The notes under the pieces are model-generated. The model did not search any database. It was given only the letters and a program-made list of their open reading frames with translations, and was not told the origin of the DNA. DNA of 6,274 nt, from assembly GCA_030040495.1 (NCBI GenBank), contig JASHTP010000475.1, positions 1 to 6,274 on the forward strand. Reading direction: 5' to 3'. Of the stretch, positions 1-5,648 are shown piece by piece. The DNA is from Alphaproteobacteria bacterium (GTDB taxonomy: Bacteria > Pseudomonadota > Alphaproteobacteria > ATCC43930 > CGMCC-115725). Numbering within the stretch: position 1 is the first letter of the stretch; every line of letters begins with the position of its first letter. Both the position numbers and the translations under genes were made by a program.

Positions 1-1694
1 AGCACGCGATCGAGCGCGGCGAGCCGTGCCGCGGCCGCGCGCTCGCTATCGTCGGGCATGCCGCGGCCGAGCAGGCGGGCGATGACCGCGGCGGGGGTCT
101 CGCTGGGCGGCGGGAAGGTCTTGAGGGTGACGGCGCTGTCGGCGGCGATGCCCGCCGCCTGCCGGGCGAGCGCCAGCGCTTCGTGAAAGCCGCCGAGCGC
201 ATCGACGAGGCCGCGCGCCTTGGCGTCCTCGCCGGTCCAGACGCGGCCCTTGGCCGCGGCCTCGACCGCGTCGGCGCCGAGCTTCCGCCCTTGGGCGACG
301 CGCTCCTTGAAGACGTCGTAGACGTAGTCGAGCGAGTGCTCGAAGCTCGCGCGCTCCTGCGGCGTGAAATCGTCGACGATGCTGTCGATGTCGGCATTGC
401 GGCCGATCTGCGCGCCGTCCCAGGTGACGCCGAGCTTCTCGGCGAGGCCGCCGATCAGCACCTTGCCGCCGACGACGCCGATCGAGCCGGTGAGCGTCGC
501 CGGCTCGGCGACGATCTTGTCGGCGGCGGCGGCGATGTAGTAGCCGCCGGAGCCGGCGACGTCGCTCATGCTGACGATGATCGGCTTTCCCGCCTGCTTG
601 GCGCGCAGCACCTCGCGCCAGATCGTCTCCGAAGCGGTCGCCGAGCCGCCGGGGCTGTCGATGCGGAACAGGATGGCGCGCACGGTCGGATCCTCCGCCG
701 CCTGGCGGAAGGCGCGCGCCAGCGTGTCCGCGCCGAGGATGTCCGACCCCGAGAGCGGGTTGCTCGAGCTGTTGCCGCGGGTGATGAGGCCGGTGCCGTA
801 GATGACGGCGATGGTGGGGCCGCTGCGGTAGGGCCGGCCGGCGAGATCGAGGTAGCGCGCCAGCCGGACGAGCGCGGCGTTCTCGCCGGCGCGGACGCGC
901 GCCGCGGCGAGAGCGTCCTCGCGATAGCCGAGATGGTCGACGAGATGCGCGTCGAGCGCCTGGTCGGCGGTGAAGGGGCCGTCGTCGATGAGCTCGCGCA
1001 CGCGGGCCGGGTCGAGCCGCCGCCCTTGCGCGATGCCGGCGACGACCTGGCCGTAGACCGAGTTCAGCAGCGCCTCGGTCTCCTCGCGGTGCGCCGGCGT
1101 CATCTTCGTCTCGGTGAAGGTGTTCATCGCGGTCTTGAATTCCTCGCGATGATCGAAGCGCGGCTCGATGCCGAGCTTGTCGAGGGTGCCGCGGAAGAAC
1201 GGCGTCTCGACGCGCAACCCGACAAGCCCGACCGCGCCCACCGGCTGCAGCCAGACCTGGTCGAAGGCGGCGGCGAGGTAGTAGCTGCGCGTGCCCGAGC
1301 CGAGCTCGCCGAAGCTGTCGGCATAGCCGAAGGCGAACTTGCCCTTGGCGCGGAAGCGCGCCACGGCGTCGCGCAGCTCCTGCACCTGCGCCGTGCCGAG
1401 CGAGCCGTCGCCGAGGCGGGCGACGATGCCCTTGACGCGGGGATCGTTGCCGCCGCGCTCGATAGCGTCGAGGACGTCGCGCAGGCTCGTCCGCTCGCCG
1501 AAGAGGAACCGCTCGATGCCGCTGTCGGGCGCGCCTTCGGGCAGCGGCTGGGTCAAGTCGATCAGCAGCACGTCCTGGTCCGCAAGCGCCTTCTCGTGCG
1601 GCGCGACGAAAAGCCAGAAGCCGACGCCGAGGAGGATCAGGGCGACGACGAGGATGCCGATCGAAGCGAAGAAGCCGACGATGACGCGGCGCAT
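1..1694 (-). CDS. sppA: Signal peptide peptidase SppA (protease IV, family S49), C-terminus beyond the window
   Basis: Membrane-bound serine protease that degrades signal peptides left in the inner membrane after secretion. The window shows 564 codons; related 67-kDa-type proteins are about 590-620 residues, so only a short C-terminal piece is missing. Residues 4-29 form one hydrophobic segment after Met-Arg-Arg, a membrane anchor that would place the catalytic part in the periplasm. Two S49 repeats follow, roughly residues 87-250 and 294-510. The family uses a Ser/Lys dyad split between the repeats: Lys187 lies in EFKTAMN, matching E. coli Lys209, and Ser382 lies in DVAGSGGYY, matching E. 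coli Ser409. Their spacing (195 residues) is close to the E. coli spacing (200). The start is ATG at 1694-1692, with an AGGAG seven bases upstream, 13 bases after the stop of the peroxidase-related gene. No frameshift or internal stop was seen. Family assignment is firm; the exact substrate range is inferred from the family. Confidence 0.96.
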   Translation of the reverse strand, partial: MRRVIVGFFASIGILVVALILLGVGFWLFVAPHEKALADQDVLLIDLTQPLPEGAPDSGIERFLFGERTSLRDVLDAIERGGNDPRVKGIVARLGDGSLGTAQVQELRDAVARFRAKGKFAFGYADSFGELGSGTRSYYLAAAFDQVWLQPVGAVGLVGLRVETPFFRGTLDKLGIEPRFDHREEFKTAMNTFTETKMTPAHREETEALLNSVYGQVVAGIAQGRRLDPARVRELIDDGPFTADQALDAHLVDHLGYREDALAAARVRAGENAALVRLARYLDLAGRPYRSGPTIAVIYGTGLITRGNSSSNPLSGSDILGADTLARAFRQAAEDPTVRAILFRIDSPGGSATASETIWREVLRAKQAGKPIIVSMSDVAGSGGYYIAAAADKIVAEPATLTGSIGVVGGKVLIGGLAEKLGVTWDGAQIGRNADIDSIVDDFTPQERASFEHSLDYVYDVFKERVAQGRKLGADAVEAAAKGRVWTGEDAKARGLVDALGGFHEALALARQAAGIAADSAVTLKTFPPPSETPAAVIARLLGRGMPDDSERAAAARLAALDRV

Positions 1695-1701
1695 GAGCGG
1701 G

Positions 1702-1706
1702 CTCCT
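1702..1706 (-). promoter_or_regulatory. Ribosome binding site of sppA
   Basis: On the minus strand AGGAG sits seven bases before the sppA ATG. It begins one base after the TAG stop (1710-1708) of the upstream gene, so a ribosome terminating there would already cover it. This supports translational coupling and fixes the sppA start. Confidence 0.75.
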
Positions 1707-1707
1707 G

Positions 1708-2280
1708 CTAGCGGTCGAGGCGGTGGTACTCGGGGTTCGGCATCATGTCGAGGGCGTAGGCCATGCGGTTCGACAGATTGAAGAAGGCGGCGGTCTCGGC
1801 GAGATCGAAGATGTCCTCCTCGGCGAGCCCGACCTCGCGCAGCAGCGCCCTGTCCGCCTCGCCGATTTCGTGCGGCGTCTCGGTCAGCTTCCAGGCGAAG
1901 TCGAGCATGGCGCGCTGCCGCCGGTCGAGCTTCGCCACCCGGTAGTTGAGCGCCATCATCTCGCCGAGCTCGGGATCGCCCGAGAGCTTGCGCACCGCCT
2001 GGCCGTGGGCGACGAGGCAGTAATAGCAGCGGTTGGCCGAGGAGACGACGACCGCGACCATCTCGCGCTCGAGCTTGCTGAGTCCGGAAGGCGCCAGCAT
2101 CAGCTCGTTGTACATCGCCGTGAAGTTCCTGAGCTTTTGCGGCCGCAGGCTGTAGGCGCGCAGCACGTTGGGGACGAGGCCGAGCTTCTCGACGCATTTG
2201 GCGTAGACCGCCTTCAGATCCTCGTCGAGCGTCGCGGGGTCGGCGATGGGAAGCGCCGAGACATGGTCCGGCTGGGGCAT
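1708..2280 (-). CDS. AhpD-like peroxidase-related protein (carboxymuconolactone decarboxylase fold)
   Basis: A 190-residue all-helical protein of the AhpD / carboxymuconolactone decarboxylase superfamily, closest in length and style to the group annotated as 'uncharacterized peroxidase-related enzyme'. AhpD proteins are thiol-based alkyl hydroperoxide reductases. Their catalytic set in Mycobacterium tuberculosis is Glu118, Cys130, Cys133 and His137. All four are present here with identical spacing: Glu73, Cys85, Cys88 and His92, in EREM...NRCYYCLVAHG. The additional AhpD histidine between the cysteines (His132) is Tyr87 here. There is no signal peptide or membrane segment, so it is probably cytoplasmic. 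The ATG at 2280-2278 has a strong AGGAGGA just upstream. It lies 22 bases after aroC and 13 bases before sppA on the same strand. Redox activity is likely from the residues; the natural substrate and electron donor cannot be read from sequence. Confidence 0.9.
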   Translation of the reverse strand: MPQPDHVSALPIADPATLDEDLKAVYAKCVEKLGLVPNVLRAYSLRPQKLRNFTAMYNELMLAPSGLSKLEREMVAVVVSSANRCYYCLVAHGQAVRKLSGDPELGEMMALNYRVAKLDRRQRAMLDFAWKLTETPHEIGEADRALLREVGLAEEDIFDLAETAAFFNLSNRMAYALDMMPNPEYHRLDR

Positions 2281-2283
2281 GGC

Positions 2284-2290
2284 TCCTCCT
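2284..2290 (-). promoter_or_regulatory. Strong ribosome binding site of the AhpD-like gene
   Basis: On the minus strand AGGAGGA ends three bases before the ATG at 2280. It is the best Shine-Dalgarno match in the window, although the spacing is somewhat short. It lies within the 22-base gap after aroC and suggests efficient independent initiation of this gene. Confidence 0.7.
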
Positions 2291-2302
2291 GGCTGGCGCG
2301 GT

Positions 2303-3373
2303 TCAACCGCACAGTGCGCGGTGGCGCAGCAGATGATCGGCGAGCACGATCGCCATCATCGCTTCGCCCACCGGCACCGCGCGGATGCCGACGCAGGGGT
2401 CGTGGCGGCCTTTGGTGCTGACCTCGACCTCGTTGCCGTGGATGTCGACCGAGCGGCGCGGCGTCAGGATCGAGCTGGTCGGCTTCACGGCGAAGCGGAC
2501 GACGATGTCCTGGCCGGTGGCGATGCCGCCGAGGATGCCGCCGGCATTGTTGGACAGGAACGCGACCCGCCCGCCTTCCATGCGCATCTCGTCGGCATTG
2601 TCCTCGCCGCTGAGCTCGGCCGCGGCGAAGCCGGCGCCGATCTCGACGCCCTTGACGGCGTTGATGCTCATCATCGCCTTGGCGAGATCGGCGTCGAGCT
2701 TGTCGTAGATCGGGTCGCCGAGACCGGCCGGCACGCCGCTGGCGACGATCTCGATCACCGCGCCGGCCGACGAGCCGCGCTTGCGCACCTCGTCGAGAAA
2801 GCCTTCCCACACCTGCACCGATTGCCGGTCGGGCGACCAGAAGGGGTTGTCGTCGACCGCGTCCCAGTCCCAGCGCGCGCGGTCGATGCGGTGCGGCCCG
2901 ATCTGGACGAGGGCGCCGCGGATGGTGACCGCGTCGCCCAGGATCTTGCGGGCGACGGCACCGGCGGCGACGCGCGAGGCGGTCTCGCGCGCAGACGAGC
3001 GGCCGCCGCCGCGATGGTCGCGGATGCCGTACTTCTTCCAATAGGTGAAGTCGGCATGGCCGGGACGGAAGCGGTCCTTGATCTGCTCGTAATCCCTGGA
3101 GCGCGCATCCTCGTTCTCGATCAGCAGCGAGATCGGCGTCCCCGTCGTCCGGCCGTCGAATACGCCGGAAAGGATGCGCACGCGGTCGCTTTCGCGCCGC
3201 TGCGTCGCGAAGCGCGACTGGCCGGGCCGGCGCCGGTCGAGCCAGTGCTGGATGTCGCCTTCGGCGAGCTCGAGCCGCGGCGGCACGCCGTCGACGACGC
3301 AGCCGATCGCCGGCCCGTGGCTCTCGCCCCAGGTGGTGAAGCGGAAGACCGTGCCGAAGCTGTTGCCGGCCAC
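2303..3373 (-). CDS. aroC: Chorismate synthase
   Basis: Catalyses the last step of the shikimate pathway: anti-elimination of phosphate from 5-enolpyruvylshikimate 3-phosphate to give chorismate, using reduced FMN. It is cytoplasmic and normally a homotetramer. At 356 residues it is full length. The N-terminus MAGNSFGTVFRFTTWGESHG is the family hallmark, with catalytic His19 in GESHG. Further conserved blocks are DRRRPGQSR (46-54), RPGHADF (103-109) with the second catalytic His106, GGGRSSARETASR (122-134), and KGRHDPC (321-327) with the conserved Asp325. Translation starts at GTG (3373-3371). The only upstream codons in frame run to a TGA 24 bases earlier with no other start, and the hallmark N-terminus begins right there. 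The start is 5 bases after the fabI stop with no clear Shine-Dalgarno, so re-initiation by ribosomes leaving fabI is likely. Nothing in the sequence suggests damage. Confidence 0.98.
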   Translation of the reverse strand: MAGNSFGTVFRFTTWGESHGPAIGCVVDGVPPRLELAEGDIQHWLDRRRPGQSRFATQRRESDRVRILSGVFDGRTTGTPISLLIENEDARSRDYEQIKDRFRPGHADFTYWKKYGIRDHRGGGRSSARETASRVAAGAVARKILGDAVTIRGALVQIGPHRIDRARWDWDAVDDNPFWSPDRQSVQVWEGFLDEVRKRGSSAGAVIEIVASGVPAGLGDPIYDKLDADLAKAMMSINAVKGVEIGAGFAAAELSGEDNADEMRMEGGRVAFLSNNAGGILGGIATGQDIVVRFAVKPTSSILTPRRSVDIHGNEVEVSTKGRHDPCVGIRAVPVGEAMMAIVLADHLLRHRALCG

Positions 3374-3378
3374 GGCCG

Positions 3379-4191
3379 CTACACCACGGAAATGTCAGGC
3401 GCGTCGACCGCCTTCATGCCGACGACGTGATAGCCGCAATCGACATGATGGACTTCGCCGGTGACGCCGGCGCCGAGATCGCTCAAGAGATAGAGCCCGG
3501 CGCCGCCGACATCGTCGATGGTGACGTTGCGCTTGAGCGGCGAATTGTACTGGTTCCATTTGAGGATGTAGGGGAAATCGCCGATGCCCGAGGAGGCGAG
3601 CGTGCGGATCGGGCCGGCGGAAACCGCATTGACGCGGATGTTCTGGCCGCCGAGGTCGACGGCGAGGTAACGCACGCTCGCCTCGAGCGCCGCCTTGGCA
3701 ACGCCCATGAGGTTGTAATGCGGCATGACGCGCTCGGCACCGAGATAGGAGAGCGTCAGCAGGCTGCCGCCCGCCGTCATCAGCGGCGCGGCGCGCCGGC
3801 ACAGGTCGGTAAAGGAATAGCAGGAGATGTCGAGGCTCTTCAGGAAGTTCTCGCGCTTGGTGTCGACATAGCGGTCCTTGAGCTCGCTCGGGTCGGCGAA
3901 GCCGATGGCGTGGACGGCAAAGTCGAGGCGTCCCCAGCGCTCGGCGAGCGTCGCAAACAGCCGGTCCAGGCTCGCTTCGCTGGTGACGTCGCAATCCTGG
4001 ACGAAATCGCTGCCGAGGCGCTCGGCGAGGGGGCGGACGCGCTTGCCGTAAGCGTCGCCCTGATAGGTGAAGGCGAGCTCGGCGCCCTGCGCCGCGACCG
4101 CCTTGGCGATGCCCCAGGCGAGCGATCGCTCGTTGGCGACGCCCATGATCAACCCGCGCTTCCCGTGCATGAGCGCCTTTACTTCCACCAT
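3379..4191 (-). CDS. fabI: Enoyl-[acyl-carrier-protein] reductase (NADH), FabI
   Basis: Reduces the trans-2-enoyl-ACP double bond at the end of each fatty acid elongation cycle (type II synthesis, cytoplasm, tetramer). It is a 270-residue short-chain dehydrogenase-fold protein. The divergent cofactor-binding loop typical of FabI is GVANERSLAWGIA (17-29). The catalytic Tyr-x6-Lys is Tyr159 and Lys166 in MPHYNLMGVAKA, with the additional conserved Tyr149 in SYLGAER; these match E. coli Tyr156, Lys163 and Tyr146. Residues corresponding to known triclosan-resistance positions are wild type (Gly97, Met162, Phe206), so sensitivity to FabI inhibitors would be expected. The ATG at 4191-4189 gives the usual short N-terminal extension; a second ATG at residue 8 (4170-4168), with AAAGG upstream, is a possible alternative. 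First gene of the leftward operon, with aroC 5 bases downstream. Confidence 0.97.
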   Translation of the reverse strand: MVEVKALMHGKRGLIMGVANERSLAWGIAKAVAAQGAELAFTYQGDAYGKRVRPLAERLGSDFVQDCDVTSEASLDRLFATLAERWGRLDFAVHAIGFADPSELKDRYVDTKRENFLKSLDISCYSFTDLCRRAAPLMTAGGSLLTLSYLGAERVMPHYNLMGVAKAALEASVRYLAVDLGGQNIRVNAVSAGPIRTLASSGIGDFPYILKWNQYNSPLKRNVTIDDVGGAGLYLLSDLGAGVTGEVHHVDCGYHVVGMKAVDAPDISVV

Positions 4192-4210
4192 GCGCCTGTG
4201 ACCCCCGCAC

Positions 4211-4230
4211 CCGTTTCAACGGTCGCCGTT
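4211..4230. repeat. Alternating inverted 5-base repeat in the fabI leader (possible operator or RNA hairpins)
   Basis: On the plus strand the 20 bases read CCGTT-TC-AACGG-TCG-CCGTT: three arms of one 5-base word in alternating orientation. The outer arms compete for the middle arm. A second overlapping inverted pair, CGGTC (4220-4224) and GACCG (4233-4237), is also present. The array lies 19 bases upstream of the fabI ATG, in the expected 5' untranslated leader. It could be a repressor site or alternative short mRNA hairpins. The arrangement is seen directly; any function is inference, and short GC-rich words do recur by chance. Confidence 0.35.
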
Positions 4231-4240
4231 CGGACCGGCG

Positions 4241-4270
4241 ATCCTACACGATGGGCGAGGGGGGCGGAAA
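4241..4270 (-). promoter_or_regulatory. Weak candidate promoter for the fabI-aroC operon
   Basis: On the minus strand a -10-like TAGGAT (4246-4241, four of six consensus bases) is preceded, after an 18-base spacer, by TTTCCG (4270-4265, a poor -35). Transcription would begin near 4234, leaving a leader of about 40 bases before fabI. It is the best candidate I could find in the divergent gap, but the match is weak and GC-rich alphaproteobacterial promoters are hard to call by eye. Confidence 0.25.
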
Positions 4271-4301
4271 GCGGCGCGGCGGGCAACGGCACCGCGAGCG
4301 T

Positions 4302-4311
4302 CCGGGCCCGG
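4302..4311. repeat. 10-base perfect palindrome upstream of the yihY-like gene
   Basis: CCGGGCCCGG is a perfect self-complementary 10-mer ending 8 bases before the Shine-Dalgarno of the rightward unit. It could be a dimeric regulator half-site pair or mere GC-rich chance. No function can be assigned. Confidence 0.2.
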
Positions 4312-4319
4312 TTTGTGCT

Positions 4320-4324
4320 AAGGA
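4320..4324 (+). promoter_or_regulatory. Ribosome binding site deciding the yihY-like start
   Basis: AAGGA lies eight bases before the ATG at 4333. The reading frame is open for hundreds of codons further upstream, opposite fabI, so this site, together with the divergent fabI start, is what fixes the true N-terminus. Confidence 0.7.
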
Positions 4325-4332
4325 AGTCGGCG

Positions 4333-5637
4333 ATGCCGCCCCTCCGCGCGCTGCTCGGCCGACTTGCGACCCTGCGCGAGTTCGCCGCCTATGCCGTCCG
4401 CCGCTTCGCCGGCGAAGGCTGCTTCACCACCGCGGCCGCGCTCAGCTATACGACGCTGGTGGCGCTGGTGCCGCTGACGGCGATCGCCTTTGCCGTGCTC
4501 TCTGCCGTCCCGGTCTTCGCCGGCACGCGTGACGAGCTCATCGCTTCGGTCTTCCGCACCTTCGTGCCCGACGTCGGCGCCGAGGTCGAATGGTGGTTCC
4601 GCCGCTTTGCCGGCACCCTGGTGCGCACCACGACGATCGGTACCACGGCGCTGGCGGTCACCGTCGTGCTGCTGCTCGCCGCCATCGAGGATCAGCTCCA
4701 TCGCATCTGGCGGGTGGAATCGCCGCGTCCCTGGGTACAGCGCATCCTCGCCTATTGGGCGATGCTGACCTTGGGCCCGCTGCTGCTCGGCGTCAGCTTC
4801 TCGCTGCCCACCTATGTCGACCTCGTCGCGCGCCATGCCGGGCTCGACGTCATGGGCCTGTCCCGCAGCCCGACCGTCCACGAGCTCGTGCGCCTGTTGC
4901 CCTTCTGCCTGGAAACGCTGGCCTTCACGCTCATCTACGCGCTCATCCCCAACTGCTCGGTGCGCTGGCGCGAGGCCTTCGTCGGCGCCCTCGTCGCCGC
5001 GCTGCTGGTCGAGCTGCTCAAGGTCGGTTTTGCCCTTTATGTCGCCCATGTCTCCTCCTATCGCGCCGTCTACGGCGCGCTGGCGGTCATTCCGATCTTC
5101 CTGCTGTGGATGTATGTCGCCTGGAGCGCCGTGCTGTTCGGCGCGGTGGTCGCCGCCGCGCTGCCGCAATGGCGGATGGACGAGCGGGCGAGGATCGCGC
5201 CGCCTGCGGCCCATCGCCTGGGGCTCGGCCTCGCGCTCCTCGCCGAGCTCGCGGCGCAGGCGCGGCAGGGCGGCACGCTGTCGATCGTCGCGCTGGCCGA
5301 GCGGCTCGGCGTCGCCACCGCCGCGGTCGACGACGATCTCACGCGGCTGCGCGAGGCGAGCTTCGTCGCCCACGCTGCGGATGGCGGCTGGGTGCTGGCC
5401 CGCGCGCTCGAAGGGACGAGCCTGATCGATCTCTACCGCGCTCTCGACCTGCCGCTGGTGCTGAGCCTCACCGCCGAGCCGGCCTTCGCCTGGCAGGCGC
5501 GGATCGCGCCGGCGCTGGCGCGCATCGCCGCGGCGGAAAGCGATGTCTTCGCCGTGACGCTGAGCGAGCTCATCGGCGCCAGCGGCGCGCCGGTGGCGCC
5601 CTTCCCGCAGCGCCATCGCCGCGCCGAGGGCGCTTAG
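4333..5637 (+). CDS. YihY/BrkB-family inner membrane protein with C-terminal winged-helix-like domain
   Basis: A 434-residue protein of the YihY/BrkB (UPF0761) family, once misnamed ribonuclease BN; its transport or envelope role remains unproven. Residues 1-280 form the family domain. An amphipathic start leads to the conserved FTTAAALSYTTLVALVPL (31-48), followed by about six hydrophobic segments near 36-62, 97-120, 137-160, 188-207, 216-239 and 247-277. Family blocks include EDQLHRIWRV (119-128), YALIPNCSVRWREAFVGAL (202-220) and SSYRAVYGALA (241-251). Residues 294-360 look like a winged helix: LLAELAAQA, then VALAERLGVATAAVDDDLTRL as helix-turn-helix, then a GGWVLA wing. A helical tail runs to the C-terminus. 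This matches the known longer 'Rbn/unknown domain fusion' subgroup. The ATG at 4333 has AAGGA eight bases upstream; a GTG at 4315, seven codons of leader, is less likely. It diverges from fabI and is followed after 11 bases by a methyltransferase. Function is unknown. Confidence 0.92.
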   Translation: MPPLRALLGRLATLREFAAYAVRRFAGEGCFTTAAALSYTTLVALVPLTAIAFAVLSAVPVFAGTRDELIASVFRTFVPDVGAEVEWWFRRFAGTLVRTTTIGTTALAVTVVLLLAAIEDQLHRIWRVESPRPWVQRILAYWAMLTLGPLLLGVSFSLPTYVDLVARHAGLDVMGLSRSPTVHELVRLLPFCLETLAFTLIYALIPNCSVRWREAFVGALVAALLVELLKVGFALYVAHVSSYRAVYGALAVIPIFLLWMYVAWSAVLFGAVVAAALPQWRMDERARIAPPAAHRLGLGLALLAELAAQARQGGTLSIVALAERLGVATAAVDDDLTRLREASFVAHAADGGWVLARALEGTSLIDLYRALDLPLVLSLTAEPAFAWQARIAPALARIAAAESDVFAVTLSELIGASGAPVAPFPQRHRRAEGA

Positions 5638-5648
5638 GCGCCGCCGGC

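Noticed and set aside
183..1781. A 532-codon open frame on the plus strand opposite sppA.
   Set aside because: Its translation is Ala/Arg/Asp/Glu-rich low-complexity sequence with no recognisable family, while the minus strand gives a full S49 protease. It is an antisense shadow caused by high GC at third positions.
2246..3430. A 394-codon plus-strand open frame opposite aroC and extending past both ends.
   Set aside because: Its composition is typical of a GC-rich shadow, and the minus strand encodes complete chorismate synthase with all signature motifs.
3427..4332. A 302-codon upstream extension of the yihY-like reading frame, running opposite fabI.
   Set aside because: The frame is open only because GC-rich DNA has few stops. 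It has no family resemblance upstream of 4333, it overlaps fabI antisense, and a ribosome binding site with ATG marks the start at 4333.
4251..4532. A 93-codon plus-strand open frame beginning in the divergent gap and overlapping the yihY-like gene out of frame.
   Set aside because: It has no ribosome binding site and an arginine/glycine-rich translation, and most of it lies inside the yihY-like gene in another frame.
4318..5616. A 432-codon minus-strand open frame opposite the yihY-like gene.
   Set aside because: The translation is rich in Arg, Glu, Gly and Gln with no domain; the plus strand encodes a clear multi-pass membrane protein.
5638..5648. A possible terminator between the yihY-like gene and the methyltransferase.
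   Set aside because: Only 11 bases are present, with no T run and no stable inverted repeat followed by T residues.
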